A DNA stretch of 64,000 nt from Nitratireductor luteus. GTDB taxonomy: Bacteria; Pseudomonadota; Alphaproteobacteria; Rhizobiales; Rhizobiaceae. Under the pieces are notes generated by a model. That model saw nothing but the letters and a program-made list of their open reading frames with translations, was not told the DNA's origin and did no database searches. The position numbers and the translations under genes are program-made. The stretch covers positions 26,028-90,027 of the forward strand of contig NZ_JAOANW010000019.1 in assembly GCF_026162365.1 (NCBI RefSeq), written 5' to 3'. Of this stretch, positions 1 through 9,096 are shown piece after piece (position 1 is the first letter of the stretch; each line of letters begins with the position of its first letter).

Positions 1-420
1 GGCCAGCCATGTCTGGATCCCGAACAGGCTGTTTGGCCCGCTTCGGGCGGCCGTGGTGGTGCGCTCAGAGTGGGTAACGCCACGCCCGGCGACCATCCAA
101 TTCAGCGCGCCAGGACGTATTATCTGGTCGGCGCCGGTGCTGTCCCGGTGGTGAAAGTCACCACGATAAAGGTAAGTGACGGTGCCGAGCCCGACATGAG
201 GGTGTGGACGGACGTCGATGCCCTGTCCCGTCAGCAATTCGGCCGGCCCTGCCTGATCGAAAAAGATGAAAGGACCCACCATCTGCCGCTTCGGCGCCGG
301 CAGGGCGCGCCGGACCTCGAAGCCTCCAAGGTCGCGCGTTCGCGGAACGATGAGGGTCTCGATCGCGTCGATGCCAACCTCATCGGGACAGCCGGGTTCG
401 ATTGCCGGGTTCCAACTCAT
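1..420 (-). CDS. Pirin family protein, N-terminal part (runs off window)
   Basis: The reverse strand reads an open frame from an ATG at 420 to the window edge, about 140 residues, starting [10 protein letters not shown]. It carries the bicupin hallmarks of pirins: RPHPHVGL at about residues 68-75 and GVTHSE near residue 118, which hold the three histidines and the glutamate of the Fe-binding site. Pirins are Fe-binding cytosolic proteins; some act as quercetinases, others as redox-sensing cofactors. The C-terminal cupin half lies outside the window. It is convergent in position with nothing nearby and lies downstream of a LysR gene on the same strand, so it may be read with it. Identification is firm; the role is not. 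Confidence 0.85.
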   Translation of the reverse strand, partial: MSWNPAIEPGCPDEVGIDAIETLIVPRTRDLGGFEVRRALPAPKRQMVGPFIFFDQAGPAELLTGQGIDVRPHPHVGLGTVTYLYRGDFHHRDSTGADQIIRPGALNWMVAGRGVTHSERTTTAARSGPNSLFGIQTWLA

Positions 421-595
421 GCGCGCCATCCTCTCCTGGGCTTTCGGACTGTCTAAACTGGCAGGCCACCGTCTACCGAACTAGCCCCGTAATACGTCAA
501 GCTGTGTCGCAGCAAGTGGAACGTGCGGGCCATGTCGCCGAAGCAGTGCCTCCGTCAAGCGAAGGTCCTAGACGAGGCTTCGTGCCGTTCGTGTC

Positions 596-1489
596 CTAGC
601 GGTCGAAACCCCAAAGATCCGGGTTCCGTTTGAAATGCTCAGTCAGCATCTCGGTGAGCACGCGCACTTTCCGCGTGGGATACTGACCCGGCGGACGGAC
701 GACATACGCACCTGCTGCCGGTACCGGATAGCGTGTCATGATCGGAACGAGCGCGCCGGAGGCCACATAGTCATGTATGATGCAATCGGGGAGCCAGGCG
801 ATGCCGAGGCCTGCGGCCGCCGCGGCCGCAAGTGCCATAGCGTTGTCGGCCTTGAATCTGCCCTGCGGCTGAACCGTAACAACCTTGCGACCATCCATGA
901 ATTGCCAGGTTTCCGTTCCCTGCATGAGGGCCTGATGGGTGACTAGGTTGTCTGGCGTCTCAGGTGAGCCGTGCGCTTCGATATAATCCGGGCTTGCGAC
1001 AAGCTTGCCATGGAACGGCCCGACGCGCTTCGCGATCAGGTTGGAGTCCTGAAGGTAGCCAGCCCGGATCGCGCAATCGAACCCTTCGGCGATGAGATCG
1101 ACGAAACGATCACTGTAGGAGGTATGGATGTGGAGCTTCGGGTGTTGGCGCGCCATTTCCGCGAGCACCGGGGCGAAGTGGGTCGGGCCGAAAGTAAGCG
1201 GCATGGCAATCCGCAGGCGGCCGCGAAGGTCGCCGGTCGGGAGGATCGTTTCCCTGGCAGTGTCGATCTCGGCGCTGGCCCGGGCCGCATGATCCCTGAA
1301 CGTGGTTCCCGCTTCCGTGAGCGCGGCGCCGCGGGTCGTTCGTGCAAGAAGCTGGACACCGAGTTCCGCTTCAATCCGGACAAGCCTCCGGCTGACAATT
1401 GATTTGGAGACTCCGAGCCGGCGCGCGGCGGCCGAGACACCCCCGGTATCGGCCACCGCGACGAATGTCTGCAGATCTTCAATGTCCAT
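596..1489 (-). CDS. LysR-family transcriptional regulator
   Basis: A 297-residue protein of normal LysR length. The N-terminal winged HTH (MDIEDLQTFVAVADTGG, then AARRLGVSKSIVSRRL) is followed by a substrate-binding domain. I chose the ATG at 1489 because the longer frame up to 1648 adds 53 residues unlike LysR proteins and would overlap the divergent hydrolase start at 1635. It is transcribed away from the isochorismatase-family gene across a 145-bp gap, the usual LysR arrangement for control of the divergent neighbour. The downstream pirin may be a second target. The effector is unknown. Confidence 0.88.
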   Translation of the reverse strand: MDIEDLQTFVAVADTGGVSAAARRLGVSKSIVSRRLVRIEAELGVQLLARTTRGAALTEAGTTFRDHAARASAEIDTARETILPTGDLRGRLRIAMPLTFGPTHFAPVLAEMARQHPKLHIHTSYSDRFVDLIAEGFDCAIRAGYLQDSNLIAKRVGPFHGKLVASPDYIEAHGSPETPDNLVTHQALMQGTETWQFMDGRKVVTVQPQGRFKADNAMALAAAAAAGLGIAWLPDCIIHDYVASGALVPIMTRYPVPAAGAYVVRPPGQYPTRKVRVLTEMLTEHFKRNPDLWGFDR

Positions 1490-1634
1490 TCTGACGTTCC
1501 CCATTTCGCGACACAGATAGCCGCAATATGGCCTCAAAAATGGGAACGGCAAATTACAGCCAGGCGACGTCGCCGCTGGCGGACGCCTACCGAAAAACCC
1601 GATGCCGCTTACATCAGCAGGAAAGGAAGTCGTA

Positions 1635-2288
1635 ATGACCTTTCGCAATGGCCTTGATTCGCTTCTTCGGCCCGAAGACTCGGTCCTCGTTCTGATCGAC
1701 CACCAGCCCTACCAGCTGGCGAACCTGAACAGCCACGATCCCCACATGGTGGTCAACAACTCGGTGGCCCTGGCGAAAGCCGCCAAGGCGTTCGGCGTCC
1801 CCACAACCCTGACGAGCGTGATCGCAGATCGCGGTGGTCTCATCTTTCCGCAGATCACCGATGTGTTTTCAGGACAGGAGGTGATCGACCGGACGTTTAT
1901 CAACACCTGGCAGGACCAGAAGGTTGTGGACGCGGTCAAGGCCACCGGGCGCAAGCAACTCATCATCGCCGGCCTTTGGACCGAGGTATGCGTCGCGATG
2001 CCGACGATCCAGGCACTCGGCGAAGGCTGGGACGTGACGGTCGTCACCGATGCGTCCGGCGGCACTTCGGTTGAGGCCCACGAGGTCGCGATCCAGCGCA
2101 TGATCGGGGCCGGCGCGAACATGATGACCTGGCTGTCGGTGGCATCCGAATGGCAGCGCGACTGGGCCCGGACCGAGCACGCCACCGAGCTTGCAGAGTT
2201 GCTCGTGCAGCATGCCGGCGCCAGCGGCATCGCGTTCCTGTGGGAGCAACAACTCCTCAACACGCCGCTTCCACGCGCCGCAGAGTGA
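1635..2288 (+). CDS. Isochorismatase-family cysteine hydrolase (YcaC-like)
   Basis: A 217-residue alpha/beta hydrolase of the isochorismatase superfamily. Near the N terminus VLVLIDHQPYQ supplies the catalytic Asp, and IIAGLWTEVCVAMP carries the nucleophilic Cys. The ATG at 1635 is preceded by AGGAAG; an in-frame ATG at 1602 has no such site. The family hydrolyses amide or vinyl-ether bonds of small molecules, and YcaC-like members have no settled substrate. It is divergent from the LysR gene at 596-1489, which probably controls it. It is well conserved with no lesions. Confidence 0.85.
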   Translation: MTFRNGLDSLLRPEDSVLVLIDHQPYQLANLNSHDPHMVVNNSVALAKAAKAFGVPTTLTSVIADRGGLIFPQITDVFSGQEVIDRTFINTWQDQKVVDAVKATGRKQLIIAGLWTEVCVAMPTIQALGEGWDVTVVTDASGGTSVEAHEVAIQRMIGAGANMMTWLSVASEWQRDWARTEHATELAELLVQHAGASGIAFLWEQQLLNTPLPRAAE

Positions 2289-2398
2289 TCTGAGCTGGGA
2301 TGGCGAGCGATGCATCGCGAAAGCCAAGGTTGATCGAGCCTCGTCATCCCCATCCTGCGACACAGTCCGACATGCCTCGCGCATGAGATCAGAAAGAC

Positions 2399-4168
2399 GT
2401 GTTGATGGCTGAAGCGAGCCTTGGGCAGGTGATCGGACCTGCGGTCGTCCTGATGGGGGCGGCGGTTGTCGCCGTGCCAGTGTTCCGGCGGATCGGGCTT
2501 GGATCGGTCCTGGGCTATTTCGCCGCCGGTCTTGTGGTCGGGCCATCGATGCTGAGCCTGATCACCGATGCCCAGTCCATTCTTCATTTCTCCGAACTCG
2601 GGGTTGTGATGTTCCTGTTCGTAATCGGATTGGAACTGCGCCCTCAAAAACTATGGGCGATGCGTGGCCAGATCTTCGGACTTGGCTTTGTTCAGGTGGC
2701 CGGTGCGACGGTCGCCCTGGCGCTCGCAGGCGCGGCGATCTTCGGCTTTTCCGCTCCGGTCGCTTTCATTGCCGGGGCGGGCTTCGTTCTTTCCTCGACC
2801 GCCGTCATCACGTCGGTGCTGCAGGACCGGGGCGAGCTTTCGAGTGCGGAAGGCCAGAAGTCGGTCGCGATCCTGCTGTTCGAGGATTTGATGATCGTGC
2901 CATTGCTGGCGGTGGTCGCCTTCCTGTCGCCACTCTCGCACGGGCATGCCGGATGGACCGACGTCGTGCTGGCGGCAGCTGCGCTGGTGGCGCTACTGGG
3001 GGTGTCGCGCTGGGCACTGAATCCCTTCTTCGCCCTGCTGGCGCGCGCACGAACGCGAGAGGTGCTGACGGCCGGCGCGTTGCTGGTGGTCCTCGGCGCG
3101 GCGCTCCTGATGGACGCGGCCGGCCTGTCGATGGCCATGGGCGCATTCCTCGCCGGCGTGATGCTGTCGAGCTCAAGTTACCGCTACCAGATCGAGAGCG
3201 GCATCGAACCGTTTCGTGGCCTGCTCATGGGACTGTTCTTCCTCGCCGTCGGCATGTCACTTGATCTTTCCGTCGTCGCGGCCGAATGGTGGCTTCTGCT
3301 GTCCATGCTGGCTGCGTTCATGGTCGCGAAGGGCACCGTGGTCTTTGCGGTGGCGCGCCTGTTCGGCGGATCCAACCATCAGGCCGTGCACCGGACGTCC
3401 ATGTTCCTGCAGGGCGGAGAGTTCGCCTTCGTGCTCTATGCCGCAGCGACGTCGGGCGGCGTGATCGATGCGCGGGAAAATGCGTTGTTCGTCACCGTCG
3501 TCATCCTGTCCATGGCGATGACACCGCTGTTCATGCTGGCGGCCGACCGGCTCTTGCGTGCCGAAGCGTCAATGGACGGCGTCGATGTCGCGCGCAATCT
3601 GAAGGGGCGGGTACTCCTCATCGGCTTCGGTCGCTTCGGCCAGATCGCCTCGCAACTTGTGCTGTCCAGGGGCGTCGACCTTTCCGTCATCGACCGGGAC
3701 CCCGACCGGATCCGCTATGCAGGCCGATATGGGTTCAAAGTCTTTTTCGGCGACGGCGTCCGGCTGGGCGTCCTGCGCCATTCCGGCGCGGGAGAAGCGG
3801 ATGCAATCATGGTCTGCATCGACGACCCGAAGGTCGCGATGCACATCGTGGAACTGGCGCAGCACGAGTTTCCGCAGGCCAGACTGCTGGTGCGAAGCTA
3901 CGATCGCGGACATGCCGTGGAGCTGATCCGTTCGGGTGTCGACTATCAGATCCGCGAGACGGTCGAATCCGCTTACCGGATGGGGGCGGAAGGGCTTCGT
4001 GCGTTGGGTTTCGCCGAGGTCGATGTCGAGGAGGCAACCGAAGACATCCGTCAGCGCGATACCGAACGCCTTTCCGAGCAGGTGCAGGGCGGTGTCATGT
4101 CGGGGCGGGACCGGCTGTTCACCCAGCCCATCCCGGAGCCGCTGATCGGAACAACGGCGCTGAAATAG
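2399..4168 (+). CDS. Kef-type monovalent cation:proton antiporter (CPA2) with RCK domain
   Basis: About 589 residues. The first about 385 form the hydrophobic Na/H exchanger core with the conserved FLFVIGLELRP segment and a run of about 12 membrane helices. From about residue 400 comes a cytosolic RCK/TrkA-N domain with the nucleotide-binding motif LIGFGRFGQ. Family members export K+ (or Na+) in exchange for H+, often gated by glutathione adducts or NAD(H). The start is either GTG at 2399 or ATG at 2405. It is a single gene, and the next gene downstream (4227) has its own Shine-Dalgarno site. Whether it is KefB, KefC or YbaL-like cannot be told here. Confidence 0.87.
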   Translation: MLMAEASLGQVIGPAVVLMGAAVVAVPVFRRIGLGSVLGYFAAGLVVGPSMLSLITDAQSILHFSELGVVMFLFVIGLELRPQKLWAMRGQIFGLGFVQVAGATVALALAGAAIFGFSAPVAFIAGAGFVLSSTAVITSVLQDRGELSSAEGQKSVAILLFEDLMIVPLLAVVAFLSPLSHGHAGWTDVVLAAAALVALLGVSRWALNPFFALLARARTREVLTAGALLVVLGAALLMDAAGLSMAMGAFLAGVMLSSSSYRYQIESGIEPFRGLLMGLFFLAVGMSLDLSVVAAEWWLLLSMLAAFMVAKGTVVFAVARLFGGSNHQAVHRTSMFLQGGEFAFVLYAAATSGGVIDARENALFVTVVILSMAMTPLFMLAADRLLRAEASMDGVDVARNLKGRVLLIGFGRFGQIASQLVLSRGVDLSVIDRDPDRIRYAGRYGFKVFFGDGVRLGVLRHSGAGEADAIMVCIDDPKVAMHIVELAQHEFPQARLLVRSYDRGHAVELIRSGVDYQIRETVESAYRMGAEGLRALGFAEVDVEEATEDIRQRDTERLSEQVQGGVMSGRDRLFTQPIPEPLIGTTALK

Positions 4169-4226
4169 GCAAGCATCCAAAAAGGGCCGCTGGAGCGTCC
4201 ACGATGTCCAAGAAGGAGAACATACT

Positions 4227-5061
4227 ATGGGCTTTGTCACCACCGACGACGATGTACAGATTTTCTACAAGGACTGGGTCCCAAGGACGCTCAGCCAATT
4301 GTTTTTCACCATGGCTGGCCGCTCAGTTCCGATGACTGGGACGCGCAGATGCTTTTCTTCCTGTCGAAGGGCTATCGTGTCGTCGCGCATGACCGGCGCG
4401 GCCACGGACGCTCGGAGCAGGTCGCCGGGGGTCACGACATTGACCATTACGCGGCCGACGCGTTTGCCGTCGCCAAGGCGCTGGACCTGAAGAATGCGGT
4501 TCACATCGGCCATTCCACCGGTGGCGGCGAAGTTGCGCGGTATGTGGCGCGACATGGCGAACCTGCGGGCCGGGTGACCAAAGCCGTCCTCGTCGCCGCC
4601 ATTCCGCCGCTGATGCTGCGGACCGAGGACAACCGCGAGGGTACACCAATGGAGGTTTTCGACGGCTTTCGGACAGCGCTGGCCAGCAACCGTGCACAGT
4701 TCTTCCGCGACGTCCCGTCGGGCCCGTTCTACGGCTTCAACCGTGAGGGCGCGGCGGTCTATGAAGGCGTGATCCAGAACTGGTGGCGGCAGGGCATGAT
4801 CGGTAGCGCCAAGGCGCATTACGACGGATCAAGGCCTTCTCGGAAACGGACCAGACCGAGGACCTCAAGGCGATCACCGTGCCGACGTTGGTGCTGCACG
4901 GTGAGGATGACCAGGTCGTCCCGATCGCCGCCTCGGCTTTGAAGGCGGTCAAGCTGCTGCCGAACGGCATGCGGAAGACCTATCCCGGTTTCTCGCACGG
5001 GATGCTGACAGTGAACGCTGATGTGCTGAACGCCGACCTTTTAAAGTTTGTCACCAACTGA
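4227..5061 (+). pseudogene. Chloroperoxidase-type alpha/beta hydrolase with two frameshifts
   Basis: The three frames together spell a complete cofactor-free haloperoxidase-like alpha/beta hydrolase of about 277 residues. The start follows AAGGAGA and reads MGFVTTDDDVQIFYKDW. Frame breaks lie at about 4276-4280 (one G apparently missing from a GGGG run) and near 4826 (one base missing). Between and after them all family landmarks persist: AHDRRGHGRS, nucleophile elbow GHSTGG, the acid in HGEDDQV and the histidine in GFSHGM. Since everything else is intact, either the gene has died recently or the two indels are sequence errors. If corrected it would be an active-looking esterase/perhydrolase. 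Confidence 0.85.
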
Positions 5062-5181
5062 GGTGCCTGCGGGACCGGGCGCCAGGCTCTGTCCCACAGT
5101 TCAACTCGCGCCATCACGAGCCCGCGAACCCGAACGCGTCCTGCATCTCGCAGCGTCTCAGAAACCTTGCCCCGGGGATAA

Positions 5182-5539
5182 GCTGCAATCTCAGGGCCGG
5201 GGGTTGCCATTGCCGATGCACCGCTGGAACGCTCGCCAGGGCAGGATGGCGACATCTTCGCCGGCAACGTCTTCGACCAGCGTCACGGCGGGCCGGTGAC
5301 GTTCGGTTTCGGGCGCTACGGTCCGACCCAAACCTTGGAGGAGACTATGGCCGTGCACGACACGATGGTGATCCTGGAAGGAAAGATCACTGTCTCTGAC
5401 GAACACGGATCGGTGAGACGGCAGGTCCCGGGGAGATCATCGCCATGCAGAAGGGCGATAAGGTGACGATCCGTTCCCACGAGGATGGGTCGTGACGGCT
5501 TACGTCATCCACCCTCATTGGCAACAGCCGGACGCTTGA
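5182..5539 (+). pseudogene. EutQ-like cupin remnant
   Basis: Translation gives GNVFDQRHGGPVTFGFGRYG, then TMAVHDTMVILEGKITVSD, and after a frameshift near 5420 AGPGEIIAMQKGDKVTIRSH, then after another near 5490 VTAYVIHPHWQQPDA and a stop. This is the cupin pattern of ethanolamine-utilization EutQ-like proteins. A TAA lies immediately upstream in frame at about 5179 and no start codon was found, so the 5' end is lost as well. It sits just after the broken hydrolase and is probably not functional. Confidence 0.6.
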
Positions 5540-5642
5540 TCGCACCAGGACGCGGCGGGGGCACCTCATGGTTCCAACAGCGTCGGGATGGCTTTTTATC
5601 GGCCGAAAGCTACCGTCGATATTTGTCAGTTTGAATGTCCGC

Positions 5643-6090
5643 TCAGGTAGCTTGTCGTCCACAAGCCGTCAGCCTCCTAGCAGCCCCATTTCGGTCTTTT
5701 GAATCACACCGGTTCCGATGGTTACTCCTGGCGCAGCTTGGACGTCCCTCTATAAAATCAGGCGCATTGACCTGATGCTGGGAGCGGAGGCCGTCCACCA
5801 CATCAGGTCGGCTCTTCTCGCTTCTTCCAGGGGCGAAGAAGCTATGATCGCAATGCTCCATGATGATCCGGTACTGCTGTGGACCCGAGAATTCCATCAG
5901 ATTGTCGAACAGCACCTGTCGTTTGCTTGGTGCATCATACGGGTATAGCGGATGCGGCAATTGCACATCATACTCAACGGCGTAAGCTGACGTTTCGTCG
6001 ATGACGACGCGCCCACTTAGTCCGCGATTTATGTCGCCGAGAAATTTTGGTTGCGTACTGCAGGAAGGTCGGCGGGATTTTGTCGTCGAA
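5643..6090 (-). other. Unidentified coding remnant downstream of hipA
   Basis: The minus strand holds a frame whose middle part reads like genuine protein: GDINRGLSGRVVIDETSAYA, YDVQLPHPLYPYDAPSKRQV, then LFDNLMEFSGPQQYRIIMEH followed by CDHSFF. The ends of the frame have no start signal and look random. I do not recognise the family. It follows hipA on the same strand, so it could be the relic of a third gene of that operon or unrelated debris. Nothing else could be recognised between 5540 and 6100. Confidence 0.3.
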
Positions 6091-6100
6091 CATAGTTGAC

Positions 6101-7384
6101 CTATGGGTTTTCTTGGAGCTTGACCCGGAAACCTGGATAGGCGAAGGCCGTGCTGATGGCCTCGCAGTCCTGTTCGGAGATGCCTTCGCGGCGGGCGGTT
6201 TCGTACCAGTTCGCTTTGACCTGTTTTTCCATCGAGTCGATGATCGCTGTGGCTTCTTCGGGCTTGAGGTGAAAGCGGGCACATTGCGAAAGCATGTTAT
6301 CTGCGTTTGCATAACGTCCCATGTCACCGCAGATCATGGCAAGGTCGCGGCGTTCCTGGCTGACCGGCATCGAAGGTGTCAGGTCGTAAGCCGGTGAAAG
6401 CTTCCAGTCTTTGTCCTGCGCGATGGCGGCATGGTTGCGCGGGTGGTCGTCGGTGTTCGAGATCAGCGCGTTGAAAACCATCCGTTTGAACAGTTCGGCA
6501 GCATCGGCTTTCGGCTGTGCGCTGATGCGGCGGAGTTCTTCTGCCAACAGCACATAGGACCAGCGATCACGGTGCTGGTGCGTATCCTCGGTGCGCAGGA
6601 TCGTCAGGCCGCTCATCATGCGGGCGCGGCGGTAGCCCTCGTCCGTGCGTTCCCGGTCGAAGCGCTTGACCAGCAGAACGTCACGGTCTCCCACGGTGAC
6701 GATGCGGCTTTGTGCTGTTTGAACATCACATGCCCGCGCAAGTTCCAGCATTGCATGCTCGACGCGCGCATAATTCCATCTGTCGTCAGGCCGGTTGAAT
6801 TTTGCGATCCAGAGACCGTCATCGTCTTCGACCACCGCCTTGGGGCGGGCGCCGCCCATCGAGGTGCCGACGAGCATAAGGTCTTCGACCTGTCCGGCTT
6901 CCGGGCCGTCCGGCACGTCCTCATTGGCGATGATCGCGTCGGCCAGCCCGATCAGTTTTTCCAGATCAAGTGTCTTGTTGAATTTTCTCTGCGGCGCTGG
7001 CGGCTTCGGGCCGAGGCCGAACCCGAGCGCGCCCGCGCGGTCGTCCGGCGCGTAGAGCAAATAGTCGATCTCGCCGAGTTGTGGCAGGCCCGCGTGTTTT
7101 TCGATGACGCAGCGCCCCCAATAGTCCGGTCCGGCATCGCGCAGCGCGCCAAACACGCCTTTCAGGGCTGCGGTCTGATAGGTCGTGCCTGCAAGCTTGA
7201 GTTCTATCGGGTCAATCGGAACAGCATCCGGATTGTCCAGGTAGCTTTTGCCATAGACGAAGCGGCCGACGGGAACGCCTGCCCGGTCCGGTTCGAGGAC
7301 GAAGCGGCCTGCCGTCACGAATGTATGCGTGCCGGGCAGCATGATGTAGACAAAACATTCGGTTGCCCCGGCCTTAGAAGTCAT
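6101..7384 (-). CDS. hipA: HipA-type serine/threonine kinase toxin
   Basis: A 427-residue HipA. It has the N-terminal subdomain, the SMGGARPKAVV glycine-rich loop that binds ATP, the catalytic loop NTDDHPRNHA with Asp and Asn, and YDLTPS with the Mg-binding Asp. HipA kinases phosphorylate glutamyl-tRNA synthetase or other targets and arrest growth; the HipB partner neutralises them. I chose the ATG at 7384 because it overlaps the hipB stop by 11 nt, the standard hipBA coupling; the frame upstream of it is hipB antiframe. All key residues are present, so it looks active. Promoter control should come from the palindromes upstream of hipB. Confidence 0.9.
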   Translation of the reverse strand: MTSKAGATECFVYIMLPGTHTFVTAGRFVLEPDRAGVPVGRFVYGKSYLDNPDAVPIDPIELKLAGTTYQTAALKGVFGALRDAGPDYWGRCVIEKHAGLPQLGEIDYLLYAPDDRAGALGFGLGPKPPAPQRKFNKTLDLEKLIGLADAIIANEDVPDGPEAGQVEDLMLVGTSMGGARPKAVVEDDDGLWIAKFNRPDDRWNYARVEHAMLELARACDVQTAQSRIVTVGDRDVLLVKRFDRERTDEGYRRARMMSGLTILRTEDTHQHRDRWSYVLLAEELRRISAQPKADAAELFKRMVFNALISNTDDHPRNHAAIAQDKDWKLSPAYDLTPSMPVSQERRDLAMICGDMGRYANADNMLSQCARFHLKPEEATAIIDSMEKQVKANWYETARREGISEQDCEAISTAFAYPGFRVKLQENP

Positions 7385-7715
7385 TGTCCAGCCCCTTGCC
7401 TGTGCGGGCGCGTTCGCGGCCTGCCAGCCGGTCGAGCGCGAGTCCTTCGCTGTCGGTCTGCGGATCGGCAAGCTCGTGGAACGGGCGCAGCAAGTCATAG
7501 GCCCAGAGCAAGGCGGTATAGACCGCCATGCCGGTGGCCAGTTTCCCCTTTTCCGCATCCATAACGGCGCGCGGGCCAGTGCCGATCTTCTCGGCGGCCT
7601 GCTCGATTGTCATGTTGCGGCGGAGCCTCGCCGTACGAAGGTTTTTGCCCAGGCGTTTGATCGCCTGTTCGACCTCGTAGGGGGGAGCATCCAGAAGTAG
7701 GTTCTTTCTCGGCAT
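7374..7715 (-). CDS. hipB: HipB-type XRE antitoxin and repressor
   Basis: A 113-residue protein with a central XRE helix-turn-helix (LGKNLRTARLRRNMTIEQAA to KIGTGPRAVMDAEKGK). It has an N-terminal extension and a C-terminal tail that probably contacts HipA. It overlaps hipA by 11 nt and should bind the palindromes starting one base upstream of its own ATG at 7715. The arrangement is that of a classical autoregulated antitoxin-toxin operon. Confidence 0.9.
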   Translation of the reverse strand: MPRKNLLLDAPPYEVEQAIKRLGKNLRTARLRRNMTIEQAAEKIGTGPRAVMDAEKGKLATGMAVYTALLWAYDLLRPFHELADPQTDSEGLALDRLAGRERARTGKGLDNDF

Positions 7716-7836
7716 GCTTTATAAAGCCTTTTGTTGTCCTTAAACTGCTATATAAAGCATACGGCGCATTGAGGCAGTCGTCAACGAATCTGCCTTGTAA
7801 GGCATCGTAAGCCACGTAATATGCTGTTTATAGCAT
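7716..7836. promoter_or_regulatory. Array of four operator-like palindromes upstream of hipBA
   Basis: Four dyads lie in an AT-rich stretch: GCTTTATAAAGC (7716-7727), TGCTATATAAAGCA (7746-7759), TGCCTTGTAAGGCA (7791-7804) and ATGCTGTTTATAGCAT (7821-7836). Their shared core is roughly GC-T/C-T-N-AGC/AGGC. Centres are spaced about 31, 45 and 31 bp apart. The first abuts the hipB start codon. HipB proteins repress their operons by binding several such sites; binding here is inferred. No gene was found between 7716 and 8027. Confidence 0.6.
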
Positions 7837-8001
7837 GAAGTTCCCGCTCTTGTTGGGCGCGCGCCATGTATCTCTTTGAGAATATGCGTGTTCGTTACCG
7901 TGAGATCACAAAGCAAGCGAGAATTGAAGGGATCAGGAACCCACCAGCGAAGCGGGGCAGACGAGAAAATCGACGAGATTCAACCAAAAGACTACACAAA
8001 T

Positions 8002-8020
8002 GTGTATCCGTTGGATACAC
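8002..8020. promoter_or_regulatory. Perfect palindrome upstream of the RHH gene
   Basis: Arms GTGTATCC and GGATACAC flank a 3-bp centre, ending 7 bp before the ATG at 8028. Ribbon-helix-helix repressors commonly bind such dyads over their own promoters, so this is the likely autoregulatory operator. No clear Shine-Dalgarno site lies between it and the start. Confidence 0.5.
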
Positions 8021-8027
8021 TGCTGCG

Positions 8028-8222
8028 ATGGAAAAAGATGTCGGTTTACGCATCAGGGTGCAGCGTGAGCTGCGTGAGCAATTTCAGGAAGTTTGCAAGG
8101 CGGAGGACAAGCCCGCCGCGCAGGTTATCCGGGAATTCATGCGTGAGTATGTTCGGCAGCGAATGGAAAAAACGCAGTCGCTGAAGCGCAGTGCCCGTGT
8201 TAGGCCTGTACCAGGCGATTGA
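8028..8222 (+). CDS. Small ribbon-helix-helix (CopG/ParD-like) DNA-binding protein
   Basis: A 64-residue protein. The segment VGLRIRVQRELREQFQEVCK followed by KPAAQVIREFMREYVRQR matches the RHH pattern: a beta strand, then two helices, with a basic tail. I chose the ATG at 8028 because the upstream extension to 7866 crosses the palindrome and looks non-coding. RHH proteins of this kind are antitoxins or plasmid/ICE regulators. No toxin gene follows, since the next frame is the antiparallel phnE remnant, so it is an orphan. Moderately sure of the fold, unsure of the role. Confidence 0.6.
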   Translation: MEKDVGLRIRVQRELREQFQEVCKAEDKPAAQVIREFMREYVRQRMEKTQSLKRSARVRPVPGD

Positions 8223-8333
8223 CGGGTTGGGCCATCGCGAACCAGCCGAGCCAGACGGCCCACTCGCCAGTCGTCGTGCGCTTCTTCCATGCCTGTCCGG
8301 AGGCGGTTGAGCTGATTGGCATCACTGCACCCA

Positions 8334-9096
8334 TACTCGGCCAGCATGATGAGGATCAGGATCGCTCCAGCCGTATCGTAATCATAGCGCTGCATGCAGT
8401 GTTGAGCGTGGCGCCGATCCCGCCGGCTCCGACGATACCGATGACGGAGGGCTCGCGGAAATTGATGTCGAGCCTGTACAGCGACAGGCCGATCAGGCGG
8501 GGCATGACCTGAGGCTGGATGCCGTAGTTCACGACCTGCCACCAACTCGCACCGGTGGCGCGCGTCGCCTCGGCCTGGCTCTCGTCTATCTCCTCGATGT
8601 CGTCTGCAAGCAGCTTGGCGAGGAAGCCGATGGTGGCGAAGGAGAGGGTGAGAAAGCCGGCGAAGGGACCGAAGCCGAACATCGCGACGAACAGAATCGC
8701 AATGACGATCTCCTGAAACGCGCGCGAGACGGCGATGATGGATCGGCAGAAAAGATAGATCGGTGCCGGTGCCAGGTTGCGTGCGGCGCCAAGGCCGATG
8801 GGTATGGAGATCAGCACGCCGACGATGGTCGAGCAGACGGTCATGGTCAAGCTCTCGACCATGCCGCGCCAGATGTCCTTGGCGCGTGTGATGAAATCGG
8901 GAAGCAGAAAACCCTGTGCAAAGCGCGCGCCGCGATCCAGGCCTTCATAGACCCGCTGCCAATTGATCTCCAGCGTGCCGAACTCGGCGACGAAATAGAT
9001 CAGCGCCTCATCATAGACGACCCAGCGCCAGAAGCGGCTCTGGATGAAGAGCGGCGGGCGCCGCCATTGGCGCTGCGCAGCGGCGACCCCTGTCAT
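8334..9096 (-). pseudogene. phnE: Phosphonate ABC transporter permease PhnE, frameshifted
   Basis: About 230 residues match PhnE-type inner-membrane permeases: several hydrophobic helices and the EAA loop around EATRATGASWWQ and YGIQPQVMPR. After VGAGGIGATLNTA near 8400 the reading jumps frame; the other frame carries the expected YDYDTAGAILILI and then diverges at about 8334, losing the last helix. No phnC or phnD is present, so it cannot form a transporter. A short acidic frame (9093-9185, 30 residues) overlaps its start by ATGA and may be the tail of a lost upstream gene. Confidence 0.8.

Noticed and set aside
1709..2647. 312-residue minus-strand open frame
   Set aside because: Antisense to the isochorismatase hydrolase and the start of the antiporter.
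3286..4335. 349-residue plus-strand open frame
   Set aside because: Same-strand shadow of the antiporter in another frame, Arg-rich.
6431..7564. 377-residue plus-strand open frame
   Set aside because: Antisense shadow of hipA and hipB, which have clear motifs.
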